Origin: Candidatus Zhuqueibacterota bacterium
GTDB lineage: Bacteria; Zhuqueibacterota; Zhuqueibacteria; Oceanimicrobiales; Oceanimicrobiaceae
Length of the DNA stretch: 64,000 bases
Reading direction: 5' to 3'
NCBI GenBank assembly: GCA_029261995.1
Contig: JAJDAF010000039.1
Span: 186,001-250,000 of the forward strand
Shown: positions 15,033-23,844 of the stretch, piece after piece
How the letters are laid out: each line of letters begins with the position of its first letter
Position numbering within the stretch: position 1 is the stretch's first letter
Made by a program: the position numbers and the translations under genes
The notes under the pieces: generated by a model
What the model was told of the DNA's origin: nothing
What the model saw: the letters and a program-made list of their open reading frames with translations, nothing else
Database searches by the model: none

Positions 15033-17864
15033 TTAGAAATCGAATGACATACCCCAACGGATTTCACGCGGCTCGGACAGGAAGTCCTCTCTCTGATAGA
15101 ACGTATCCAGAAACTGCGCTGGGAAAAAATTCCCGGGGTCGTTGGCAATGGTCTGGCGCAGATCGTTGAACAGGTTCTCGCGAATCGTCTCATTGAGATT
15201 GTTGAGCGATTTACCCGTATTCAGGTGCACAAAACGCTCGTTGCGCATATCGAAAAGATTGTCAACCTGCATGAAAATGGAGAAACCAAGATTGTTAACC
15301 TTGAAGAATTTCTCAAGCTTCATATCGATGGTCCAGTTCTCCGGCCGTTCGGCGCTGTTGACATCGAACTGAATGTCTTGTACTGAAGACGGTACCGACG
15401 GTGTGAACGGCGTGCCGGTCTGGAACCGGTTGATGAGACTGCCCGCCCACTTCCCTGGCTTGGCAAGAGTCAAGGTCCCGTTAATAACGTGAATGCGGTC
15501 GAAATCCAGCGGCACAAATTCTTGCTCAGCGTTACGGCCGGTGCGCGTGTCAGCGGCGAGCTTGAGCGGGTCGGTAAAGGCGCCCTGACCGACCTGAAAG
15601 GTGTAATCAAGCGAATAAGACAGCAGGCTCTGGCGGGAAGAACGCTTTAGCAATGAAGCCGTAAATCCGCGCACGTTCGCGTAGCTGATATTGGTGACGA
15701 CATTGAACTCCTTCGACAAGGCAACGTCTCCGGCAATTACCCGACGATTCTGAATCAAGTTGTTGACGTCTTTATAAAAGATGGTCAGATCGACTTTGAA
15801 ATCGTCGGTGAACTGCTGTTGCAGGCCCATCTCATATTGAATAGCACGTTCGGGCTCCAGGTTGGCGTTGCCGAAGGTCGGCGTCGTGATAAAATTGGAG
15901 TCTTCAAACCGGGAGTTGGTGTAGATTTTGTTGAAGGTCGGGACCTGATAGAAAAAGCCGTAGGAGAATCGAATGATCCCCTCATCCGTGATCGGGAAAC
16001 TCAGGCTCAGCCTTGGACTCAGGCGATGCTTGGTTTCCGATTGCTGCAGAAATTGCGGACTATCAACGCCCTCGTTGACCGTGCCCGACAGGTCGGGGTT
16101 GTAGAGCGCTTTCGTGTCCAAATACTCGTAGCGCAATCCTGCATTGAGAATAAACTGTTTGGCCAACTCCATTTTGTCCTGAATGTAGAACGCCGCCTGA
16201 ACCGGCTGGTTGTCGTAGGACTGATAGCTGGTGAAATTCGGATTGAGTTCCGGACGCGGGATAACAAAACTGCCGTTATTGAAATCGAACAGCAAGTCAA
16301 AGCTCTCGAAATCCAGGTCGTGAATCTTGACTTCCGCGCCTACCTTGACTTCATGCTGGCGCAGCACTTGACTGACGATATCCAGCTTGGCAAGCAGGGT
16401 TCTGGACTTGCTTTCTTCCCACCTCATGTCCGTGCCACCAGCGAGATAGCCCAGCCCGGCCGAGCCTGTGGGCTCAATGATGTGATTATCGATTTCGTTT
16501 TCGATGTTAGGAAAGTAGCGTGGATCGAGCGGATTTTCAAAAACAGACCGTCGCGACTTCGTTTGATTGAGTCCAAGCTTGAGCGTGTAGAAGGTGTTAT
16601 TGCTGAGCGTGTGTGTCAACCCAAAGGAGTGACTGGAATTGTTGCCCGTCGACTTGGGGCGGCCAGCGGGATTAAAACGAAATCGGCGGAACATATTGCT
16701 GCCACCAACAACCCTCCTGAACCGGTCATCTTTGTCATAAATGATGTCGTAGCTAAGTTTCATCCTGTTGTTCGGCTTCCAGGTGACTTTGCCCGTCAGG
16801 TTCCAGGAGTCACGCGTCACCATGGGTACGGTTGAGCCGCTGCCGCTTGCCCCCGGGGTTCCGCCTTGTCCAGCCAGCGCTTCCGCTACTGTCGCAGGGT
16901 TGCCGAACGGGTCAATCACGAGCGAATCACCAAAAAGAAAGGGCCAGTCCGCGGGTGTGTACAGGTCGATACCGTAGAGGTGACCCTTGTCGTCCTGGTT
17001 TACTCCGGAGGTAAAGAAAGTCACCTTGCCGCCCGTCAATGGTACCGGTCCACCGAGGGTCCATTCGACACGTTGGTTGTTGGTAACTTCTATTTCGTCG
17101 ATATTGAAAAAGATGTCATCCCGGCTGCTGAAATGGTCGCCGGTCCAGTAGCGCGCGCTGCCGTGGTAATCCTGCCCGCCATCTTTGGTCACAAAATTGA
17201 CAACCCCGCTTAGCGCATCGCCGTACTCAGCGCTGAAAGTTCCGGTCGAGACCGAGACTTCATCTACTGCGTTGGTAGCGAGGCCAACGCTCTGCAAGCT
17301 GGTAAATGGATTGTTAATCGAGAGGCCGTTTACCTGATAGGCCACCTCGTTGGCTCGGCCACCACGAATGTGCAGCGCCCCGCTGTTGTCCGTGATGACG
17401 CCGGCGGTCAGAGCAATGACATCCCGGATCTGATCGACCGGCAATGCACTAATTTTTTCAGAGGTGATTGCAACCAGAGTGTTGGTCAAATCCTGACGAA
17501 CCAGCGGGTTGCGCTCCCCGTAGACCTCGATCGCGGCCAACTCAACCGCGCTGGCTGACATCGCCTGATCAAGCCGGGTGGTGAAATCAACATTGACGCG
17601 CACCTCCTTCACGACCACGGCCTGGTAACCGATGAACGCGAACTTGACATTGTAGAGACCTGGCGGTACATTCAGAATGGTGAACTCACCATTGAGGTCG
17701 GCAGCGGCTCCCATAGCCGTGCCATCGATCGCCACGTTGGTGCCAGGCAGGCCTTCGCCAGATTCGGCATCGGTGACTCGTCCGGAGATCTTTCCGGTCG
17801 TGCCTGCCTGCAGCAGCCCTGTGAACAACAGACAAATCAACAGATGTAATGCTTTCTTGAGCAT
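15033..17864 (-). CDS. TonB-dependent receptor with CarboxypepD_reg-like N-domain (module A)
   Basis: A 943-residue outer-membrane receptor. Signal peptide 1-20; a carboxypeptidase-regulatory-like domain about 22-105 (GKISGRVTDAESGEGLPGTN); a plug domain about 115-225 (VDQIRDVIALTAGV, LHIRGGRANEVAYQVNG, FSAEYGDALSGVVNFVTK); then a 22-strand-type barrel ending IRWGMSFDF with a terminal Phe. It would import an unknown substrate powered by TonB-ExbBD. No SusD homologue is adjacent; a 1201-residue secreted protein takes that place. It is the first gene of module A, with a roughly 270-base upstream region carrying a motif shared with module B. The substrate cannot be told from sequence. Confidence 0.9.
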   Translation of the reverse strand: MLKKALHLLICLLFTGLLQAGTTGKISGRVTDAESGEGLPGTNVAIDGTAMGAAADLNGEFTILNVPPGLYNVKFAFIGYQAVVVKEVRVNVDFTTRLDQAMSASAVELAAIEVYGERNPLVRQDLTNTLVAITSEKISALPVDQIRDVIALTAGVITDNSGALHIRGGRANEVAYQVNGLSINNPFTSLQSVGLATNAVDEVSVSTGTFSAEYGDALSGVVNFVTKDGGQDYHGSARYWTGDHFSSRDDIFFNIDEIEVTNNQRVEWTLGGPVPLTGGKVTFFTSGVNQDDKGHLYGIDLYTPADWPFLFGDSLVIDPFGNPATVAEALAGQGGTPGASGSGSTVPMVTRDSWNLTGKVTWKPNNRMKLSYDIIYDKDDRFRRVVGGSNMFRRFRFNPAGRPKSTGNNSSHSFGLTHTLSNNTFYTLKLGLNQTKSRRSVFENPLDPRYFPNIENEIDNHIIEPTGSAGLGYLAGGTDMRWEESKSRTLLAKLDIVSQVLRQHEVKVGAEVKIHDLDFESFDLLFDFNNGSFVIPRPELNPNFTSYQSYDNQPVQAAFYIQDKMELAKQFILNAGLRYEYLDTKALYNPDLSGTVNEGVDSPQFLQQSETKHRLSPRLSLSFPITDEGIIRFSYGFFYQVPTFNKIYTNSRFEDSNFITTPTFGNANLEPERAIQYEMGLQQQFTDDFKVDLTIFYKDVNNLIQNRRVIAGDVALSKEFNVVTNISYANVRGFTASLLKRSSRQSLLSYSLDYTFQVGQGAFTDPLKLAADTRTGRNAEQEFVPLDFDRIHVINGTLTLAKPGKWAGSLINRFQTGTPFTPSVPSSVQDIQFDVNSAERPENWTIDMKLEKFFKVNNLGFSIFMQVDNLFDMRNERFVHLNTGKSLNNLNETIRENLFNDLRQTIANDPGNFFPAQFLDTFYQREDFLSEPREIRWGMSFDF

Positions 17865-17995
17865 CTCCAGTTCCTCAGTGGGATAGAAATGAACGTTCGC
17901 TGGGGTGAGCTATTGGTGATATTATGTTTGAATTGCAATCAGAAGAAGAGTTAACGTGTTACAAGATAGAAAAATGATTCAATATTTCAACTATG

Positions 17996-18023
17996 ATCTT
18001 AACAAAAAGTAATACTATTTTGC
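17996..18023 (-). promoter_or_regulatory. 28-bp conserved motif upstream of the module A receptor gene
   Basis: The plus-strand string ATCTTAACAAAAAGTAATAC continues CTATTTTGC-like to 18023 and matches 50068-50095, upstream of the module B receptor, at 25 of 28 positions; the three differences are A/T exchanges in the centre. In gene direction it reads GCAAAATAGTATTAC, six variable-to-mixed bases, then GTTAAGAT, about 131 bases before the ATG. It could be a promoter with long leader, an ECF-sigma site or an operator. Confidence 0.6.
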
Positions 18024-18140
18024 CAAGGCCTTGATTTTGGATGTTACAGCTGATATTATTTACCTTAACTGGCGGACGCTTTCCGCGCCACGCCGAGGTC
18101 GATGTTGTCATAGTATAAAGATAACCTCAGAGATCACGAC

Positions 18141-18944
18141 ATGATAAATGACCGCAGATTCACAAATCGTGGAGTAAAGAGAAAACGGCCACTCTTGCCT
18201 GCCCCGTTCAAATTGGCGCCGGTGCTGCTGTTGTTTCTGGCTGGATGTGCTTCGCGGGAGAAAGCACCTTCCCCGCTGCCAGCTCAGTCCCGGCAACTCC
18301 TGCTCGTTATCACACCGGATTTTGATGCGCCAGATGGTCTTCTGCATCGATTCGAACGTCAGCTTGACCAGGCATGGCAGGAAGTCAGACAGCCGATCCC
18401 GGCCGCGCTCGGGCGCAGTGGTCTGGGCTGGGGCAGAGGAGAGCACAAGCGGCAGGCTTCAGGGCCGCAGAAGCGCGAAGGCGACGGTCGCAGTCCGGCG
18501 GGAATCTTCCATCTTGGCAAGGTCTTCGGTTTTAAAACGCTACAAGAAATAGGGCCGCTCAAGATGCCGTACGTTCAAGTCACGGAAACGCTGGAATGCG
18601 TGGATGACCCGAAATCAAGATGGTACAACCGGATTGTGGACCGGGCCAGCGTTGACACGCTGGATTGGCAGTCCTCGGAAAAAATGCATGCCATCGGACA
18701 GTCTTACCACCTGGGGGTGACGGTTCAGCACAACCATGATTTTACCGTGGATGCAGGCTCCTGTATTTTCTTGCACATCTGGAGCGGCCCTGGCGATACC
18801 ACGGCAGGATGCACGGCGATCGCTGAGCCCAACCTGCAGGAAATCGTTGGCTGGCTGGACGAAAACAAGACCCCGATGATCGTTCAACTGACCGATGCTT
18901 TGTACAGAGAATTCGGAGAAAGATGGAAACTGCCGAAGATCTAA
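18141..18944 (+). CDS. L,D-transpeptidase (YkuD-fold, COG3786-like) lipoprotein
   Basis: A 267-residue putative murein L,D-transpeptidase or carboxypeptidase. The N-terminus has a basic region and a lipobox LAGC near residue 36, so it is probably a lipoprotein. The C-terminal half has the catalytic layout GSCIFLHIW, 12 residues, then TAGCTAIAE: the His and Cys of the YkuD active site in the variant spelling found in COG3786 rather than the SHGC form. GDGRSPAGIF and VGDDP-like CVDDPKSRWYN stretches also match that group. A TATAAA-like sequence at 18112-18117 may be the -10 element. It is the first gene of a plus-strand run with an amidase and an M23 peptidase. Acceptor and donor peptides are unknown. 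Confidence 0.82.
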   Translation: MINDRRFTNRGVKRKRPLLPAPFKLAPVLLLFLAGCASREKAPSPLPAQSRQLLLVITPDFDAPDGLLHRFERQLDQAWQEVRQPIPAALGRSGLGWGRGEHKRQASGPQKREGDGRSPAGIFHLGKVFGFKTLQEIGPLKMPYVQVTETLECVDDPKSRWYNRIVDRASVDTLDWQSSEKMHAIGQSYHLGVTVQHNHDFTVDAGSCIFLHIWSGPGDTTAGCTAIAEPNLQEIVGWLDENKTPMIVQLTDALYREFGERWKLPKI

Positions 18945-19142
18945 CCTGTATAATTCCAGAATGGCCGAGTTTGTCATTACCGACGCAGGCGAAAATCCAT
19001 GAGAAAGCAAGACCATGGCCTCGCCGCAACTGCCTGCCTGCGCAAGCATGACATTATTCGGCTCTTTTGCCTAATTGGCAATTCATGAATCCAGCAGATT
19101 ATTCGAGTTCGCACACGCAACCAGACTGAGACTTGATTTCCG

Positions 19143-21629
19143 ATGAAACTGAATTCCCTCACCATTACGGCTATCACAGCCTCGGCTATCCTGGCTACCA
19201 TTTCCGGGACTGCTCTCGCACAGGACTTATCCGGGCTGAGTTTTTGCCTGGACCCCGGGCACGGCGCAGGCACGCCGAATCAGGGTCCCACCGGCCTGCG
19301 CGAGGCCGACATCAATCTCGAGGTCGCGTTGCGGCTGAAGGAGTTCATGAAGGCTGCCAAAGCAGACAGCGTGCTTCTGACTCGTTTGGACGACACAACA
19401 AACCCATCTTTGAGCCAACGCGAGAGTATCGCCAATCAATTTGGCGTGGATTGGTTTCACTCCGTCCATCACAATGCTTTCGACGGCGGCGACCGCTTCA
19501 CTCTGCTGCTCTACGAAGAAAAGCGTGATCCGGCAGATAGATGCCCCAATGGCAGCATACGTGGTACGGGCGCTGCCGAGTGGCCCGGCCAGACAGATGT
19601 CACGGGCCCGCTCATGGCGTCGCGTATTTTTCAGGCGTTGCGCACCAGCAACTCGATTGACAGACTGGACTGGACCTTCTACGGTGGCTGCAACGGCGGA
19701 TTCAATCTTGGCGTGCTTAACGATCTGCAGATGCCGGGCGAGCTGTCGGAAGCAACGTTTCACGACCACCCGGATGAAGAGAATAAAATGCGCAACCCTG
19801 ACTTCCTGAAGCTCGAGGCCAGGGCAATCTTCATGACCTTCCTCGACTTTTTCGACGCCGGCGAGATGGCAACGGGCGCTCTTTCGGGCATAATCAAAGC
19901 CGCCGCCAACAACGAGCCGCTGAGCGGCGTTACCGTGACGCTTTCCCCATCGAATCAGACCTATCAGACAGACAGCAATGGCAACGGCCTTTACGTCTTT
20001 CACGATCTGGCGCCAGGTTCGTACACGGTCACCGCGGTGGCGCCCGGCTTCGACCCTGCCACCAGGACCCTGCAGGTGCAGGGCCACAGCTTTGCGGCGG
20101 CGGATTTGACACTGGCGGCGAGCGGTCCACCCTTTGTTGAGGCAACCGTACCAGCCCAGAACGCCACCGAGGTCGATGTTTATGAAAGTCTTGCTTTCCG
20201 CTTTAGCCGGGAAATGAACCGGGAGAGCGTGGAAAATGCGTTCACACTTGGGCCATCAGCTGCGGGGCACTTTATCTGGGTCAGTGATAAGATTGTACTG
20301 GTCGAGCCCGACACCCGGCTGGACTTCGACACGGAGTATACTTCTCGAATCGCGGCAACCGCTACCGATCAAAGCGGCAGATTTCTCGACGGCAATGGCG
20401 ATGGCACGGGCGGAGACAGTTTCACTATTGATTTCATGACGAAGACAGCGGACAACAGCATTCCGGTGGTCATGGATTTCTTTCCGGTCCGGCGCGACAC
20501 CGGCGTCTTTGAACGCGACGTTTTTGAAGTGACGTTTAACAAGCCACTCGATCCGGCCACGGTTAACACGAGCAACATTGTCCTGGCGCCCAACTCGACG
20601 GAGCAGATTCCCGCGGTGCTCGACTTTCCTGGTGCGGCCACACGCGTGACCATCATACCGCAGAAAGCACTGTCGCGTGGCGCCAGCTATTTCCTGACCC
20701 TCAGGCCCGGCATCAGCCTGGCCGACGGCTCCGAGCTGGGAAGAATATTTTCCTGGAGATTTACGACACGCTCATCGAACGTGTCAATCACGACAGTGGA
20801 TGATTTCGAGGCGCCAGAGTTAGCCTGGGGAAACCCATCGGCCTCACCATTTTCGATGGGGTTCGACCCTGACAGCACTGAGTTTGAGTTGACACCCGGC
20901 TTGGCGCTTTCGGGCGGCGGCGCGGGCACGCTCAGTTATGTGTTCACGGAAAATATCGGCGTCATTCAATCTGATTTTGTCGGTGGCGGCCAACCGCACC
21001 GCCTTGATGCAGCCAGCGAAATCGGGTGTTATGTTTACGGCCATGCCAGCGGTAATCAATTCAGGCTGCTGGTGCAAGATTCTGATGGCGTGGAAATGCT
21101 GCCGGCTCTCACGGATTCCCGGCTTGGATGGACACTTTACCGCCATCGCCTGCAGGGCGCTGCCATCGAGGCCGGCGACGGCGGCAATGGTCAACTCGAC
21201 GGCGCGGAGTTTTCCGTGAGCGGTTTTCGATGGACACGCGCCGGCAAAGCAAGCGGCGCCCTGACCATCGACGATATCTTCATCGTCGAAAGCGGCTTGC
21301 CAGTTTCCGTAGATGATGACCAGGTGGCGGCGTTTCACCCGTCCGGATTTGCGCTTTACCAGAACTATCCCAATCCATTCAATCCCGAAACAAAAATTTC
21401 TTTTCGCCTGGCTCCACAGGTGGCCGGAACTCCTGTCTCACTCCAGATTTTCGATTTGCAGGGCCGATTGGTGCGCGACCTGACTGTTGCCAACGCCAGG
21501 CCAGGCCTGAATCAGGTTGTCTGGGACAGCAGAGATGCCCGGGACCAAAAGGCTGCGAGCGGCGTGTACGTCTACCGCTTGCGCGCCGGGAACTCGACTC
21601 AAACCAAAAAACTCATTCTATTGAAATAG
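19143..21629 (+). CDS. secreted N-acetylmuramoyl-L-alanine amidase (Amidase_3) with Ig-like and T9SS sorting domains
   Basis: An 828-residue paralogue of the amidase at 762-3272 with the same domain order. Signal peptide 1-26 (TALAQ); zinc amidase about 28-235 with ligands in DPGHG, the Glu of READIN and SVHHNA, and the catalytic Glu in ELSEATF; carboxypeptidase-regulatory-like domain about 242-330; two Big_5-type Ig domains about 332-545; a diverged jelly-roll-like domain about 550-725; and a sorting domain opening YQNYPNPFNPETK and ending KKLILLK. It should cut stem peptides from glycan strands outside the cell or at the surface. It lies 198 bases after the L,D-transpeptidase and 10 bases before a propeller gene. 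The active site is complete. Confidence 0.9.
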   Translation: MKLNSLTITAITASAILATISGTALAQDLSGLSFCLDPGHGAGTPNQGPTGLREADINLEVALRLKEFMKAAKADSVLLTRLDDTTNPSLSQRESIANQFGVDWFHSVHHNAFDGGDRFTLLLYEEKRDPADRCPNGSIRGTGAAEWPGQTDVTGPLMASRIFQALRTSNSIDRLDWTFYGGCNGGFNLGVLNDLQMPGELSEATFHDHPDEENKMRNPDFLKLEARAIFMTFLDFFDAGEMATGALSGIIKAAANNEPLSGVTVTLSPSNQTYQTDSNGNGLYVFHDLAPGSYTVTAVAPGFDPATRTLQVQGHSFAAADLTLAASGPPFVEATVPAQNATEVDVYESLAFRFSREMNRESVENAFTLGPSAAGHFIWVSDKIVLVEPDTRLDFDTEYTSRIAATATDQSGRFLDGNGDGTGGDSFTIDFMTKTADNSIPVVMDFFPVRRDTGVFERDVFEVTFNKPLDPATVNTSNIVLAPNSTEQIPAVLDFPGAATRVTIIPQKALSRGASYFLTLRPGISLADGSELGRIFSWRFTTRSSNVSITTVDDFEAPELAWGNPSASPFSMGFDPDSTEFELTPGLALSGGGAGTLSYVFTENIGVIQSDFVGGGQPHRLDAASEIGCYVYGHASGNQFRLLVQDSDGVEMLPALTDSRLGWTLYRHRLQGAAIEAGDGGNGQLDGAEFSVSGFRWTRAGKASGALTIDDIFIVESGLPVSVDDDQVAAFHPSGFALYQNYPNPFNPETKISFRLAPQVAGTPVSLQIFDLQGRLVRDLTVANARPGLNQVVWDSRDARDQKAASGVYVYRLRAGNSTQTKKLILLK

Positions 21630-21639
21630 GAAGTCCCCG

Positions 21640-22593
21640 ATGAATATCTTTCTCTATTGCGTCACCATCGTCCCCTTTCTCTGGGGTTTCGCAGTTGCAC
21701 AACCGGCCGACTGGTCTTTCGGCCAGCCCATGCCCATCACGCCGGATGATGCGGTGCTTCAGCAACCACGTTGGTCGCCGGACGGCACAACCCTGGCGCT
21801 GGCCGGTGAGAATTATCGCGGCATCTGGCTGATTGATCCGGCTGGTAAAAATCTACGGCAGGTCACGGACGCAGCAGGCGCTGGCTATCGTTGCTCATGG
21901 TCATCTGATTCCCGCCGTCTGCTCACCAGAACCACCGTTTATGAAGGCCGGCGACGCAAACACCAGGCGGAGATCTTTTCTGTTACGACCGGCCTGCAGG
22001 AAACCATCAAGTGGGCTGGCAAAACGATCATCGGCACACCCCGCTGGAGCCCGGATGAATCTTCGGTTTATCTGCAAACGCGCACGGGCATTCAGACCAT
22101 CGCCGTCGCCGGTGACAAACCGCCGCCAACAGCACCGAGCCTGTTTTCACCGGCGCTCATTTTCAGCACTGGAACCAGCTTGTATTTCATCAACCACCTC
22201 GGCCGGCCGGGCGGACGCCTGGCGCCGGTTGCTGGGCGCTATCTCAATGCTGAACTGTCTCCGGACGGCTCGAAAATCGCGTTTGAGGTTGTGGGCGGCA
22301 ACCTGTTCGTGGTCAAGCCGACAGGCCAGGATCTAGTCGATCTCGGCCGAGGAGAAAGACCCACCTGGGCGCCGGACAGCCAATGGCTGGCATTTATGTT
22401 GCCAACCGACGATGGTCACCGCGTGCTCAACTCTGACATCTACCTGGTCGCGGCAGACGGCAGCGGCAGGCAAAATGCGACCCGCTCGGCGGACCGTGTG
22501 GAAATGAACCCGGCGTGGGCCCCGGACGGCAAATCCATCGCCTTTGACGAAGAGAACTCAGGACGGGTTTTTATTATGCCGCTCGCTCGCTGA
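21640..22593 (+). CDS. secreted PD40/TolB-like beta-propeller protein
   Basis: A 317-residue periplasmic or secreted protein. Signal peptide 1-20 (FAVAQ) is followed by PD40-type repeats with the recurring W-[SA]-PDG/S-x-x-[LI]-A/L pattern: RWSPDGTTLALAG, SWSSDSRRLL, RWSPDESSVYL, ELSPDGSKIAFE, TWAPDSQWLAFM and AWAPDGKSIAFDE. This gives roughly six blades, as in the TolB propeller. There is no TolB N-terminal domain and no sorting domain, so it need not belong to the Tol-Pal system. It starts 10 bases after the amidase stop and is followed 36 bases later by another propeller-like gene, so all are probably co-transcribed. Ligand unknown. Confidence 0.8.
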   Translation: MNIFLYCVTIVPFLWGFAVAQPADWSFGQPMPITPDDAVLQQPRWSPDGTTLALAGENYRGIWLIDPAGKNLRQVTDAAGAGYRCSWSSDSRRLLTRTTVYEGRRRKHQAEIFSVTTGLQETIKWAGKTIIGTPRWSPDESSVYLQTRTGIQTIAVAGDKPPPTAPSLFSPALIFSTGTSLYFINHLGRPGGRLAPVAGRYLNAELSPDGSKIAFEVVGGNLFVVKPTGQDLVDLGRGERPTWAPDSQWLAFMLPTDDGHRVLNSDIYLVAADGSGRQNATRSADRVEMNPAWAPDGKSIAFDEENSGRVFIMPLAR

Positions 22594-22629
22594 GTTTCTT
22601 CCGCAGCACAAAAGAAAGCCTGAAAAACT

Positions 22630-23844
22630 ATGAACCTTTGCACAAGAACAATTCTGCTGTTTCCCCTGACTCTGATTTTCCCCATCCATCTTATCGGCCA
22701 ACGGGGTGTTGAGTCAATCGGGGTGGCGAGCCGCGTGCAGTTAACTCAGGATGTGAACGCCTGGCACTTTTCTTCGGCCAGTTCAGAACAAGCCTGGCTA
22801 CGTGTGGAAGGCCGATCCTTGCGGACGGCATCTTCCCGTGAGCTGGCCCTGCCAGCAGGCTTTCTGGAGACAAGAATGTCCAGCGCAGAAAATTTTCTCT
22901 GCGTGAAAAGCCTCCTGAAAATTGCCGATGGCGAAAGGATTTTGCGGCTCAAAATACTCTCAACGCCCGATCTCGAGCCTCAAGCAATCGTCGAAAGAAA
23001 GCAGGCCTTCGACGCGTCGATTCCTTCCGTGATCGTTTCTGAGCAAGGCGGACGAATCATTTTGGCTGAGAATGCCTCGGGCCGAATCTCATTCTACGAT
23101 GACCGTGGCAAAATGGAAAAAAGCATTGAGCTGTTCCCGGGCGCTGACTACGATCTCGAACGAACCCTGCAGATGGATGTGAGTGCCGACGGCACGGAGC
23201 TGGTCGTGCTGGCCTCCAGGCGCGGAGCATCTCCGAGGGAATCCGAAGCGATGGAACCGGCCGGGGAGCCACACATCTTTCTCTTCTCCGCTACCGGCAA
23301 CGAACTATGGCGGCGTCCTCTTGCACTCGACAGTGGATATGAACTTTCCGTGTCTCCCGGAGGCAAGGTGATTGCCGCCGGCAGCTACACCATGACCATC
23401 GACGGCTCGATGACCAGGCGCACATCCTTTTTCAACGCCCGTGGAGAGCTTCTCTCTGAAACGGATTTCTTGTTTGACCACTGCCGTTTCTCCGACAGCG
23501 TGGACACCCTAATCCTGTCAAACAAGCGCAGCGTGGTCAGCGTAGCCGTGGCTAGCGGACAAACGCTTTGGCGCCATGAGGTCGAGGCCCGGGAAGATAT
23601 TATTGCTGGTCTCGCACTGTCGCCGAGTGGCGGCCGGGTGGTCTTGCTTGTCGCGCGCAATACCTACAGCGACGGCGGCTTCATCTTTTCTTCACCGCGG
23701 CTGGAGATGCTTAGCAACACGGGCTCCCTGGTTGAACGGATTGATTTCGCGGGCCAGCAATTCTTCCAGCCTGGTCTGCACGTTGCGAACGGCGAGATTT
23801 GGCTGGGATTCAAGAATGAGTTCATCAAACTGGCGGTGAAATAA
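22630..23844 (+). CDS. secreted WD/PQQ-like beta-propeller protein, function unknown
   Basis: A 404-residue protein with a signal peptide (about 1-22, hydrophobic LLFPLTLIFPIHLIG). The rest is made of repeated beta-strand blocks of roughly 45 residues with motifs such as GRISFYDDRGKMEKS, HIFLFSATGNELWRR, SVAVASGQTLWRHE and LEMLSNTGSLVER, which resemble PQQ- or WD-type propeller blades. No catalytic motif is recognisable and there is no sorting domain. The stop and the next gene's ATG share one base (TAATG), indicating tight coupling to the M23 peptidase gene. It may serve as a scaffold or regulator of the murein hydrolases, but that is only an inference from position. Confidence 0.68.
   Translation: MNLCTRTILLFPLTLIFPIHLIGQRGVESIGVASRVQLTQDVNAWHFSSASSEQAWLRVEGRSLRTASSRELALPAGFLETRMSSAENFLCVKSLLKIADGERILRLKILSTPDLEPQAIVERKQAFDASIPSVIVSEQGGRIILAENASGRISFYDDRGKMEKSIELFPGADYDLERTLQMDVSADGTELVVLASRRGASPRESEAMEPAGEPHIFLFSATGNELWRRPLALDSGYELSVSPGGKVIAAGSYTMTIDGSMTRRTSFFNARGELLSETDFLFDHCRFSDSVDTLILSNKRSVVSVAVASGQTLWRHEVEAREDIIAGLALSPSGGRVVLLVARNTYSDGGFIFSSPRLEMLSNTGSLVERIDFAGQQFFQPGLHVANGEIWLGFKNEFIKLAVK

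Noticed and set aside
15819-16835. 338-codon plus-strand frame opposite the module A TonB receptor
   Set aside because: Same reasoning: the minus-strand protein is a clear receptor and this frame has no leader, motif or plausible start site.
7901-17864. Module A as a classical SusC/SusD polysaccharide utilisation locus
   Set aside because: No SusD homologue and no glycan-degrading enzyme is present; the partner protein is a T9SS-type secreted protein instead.
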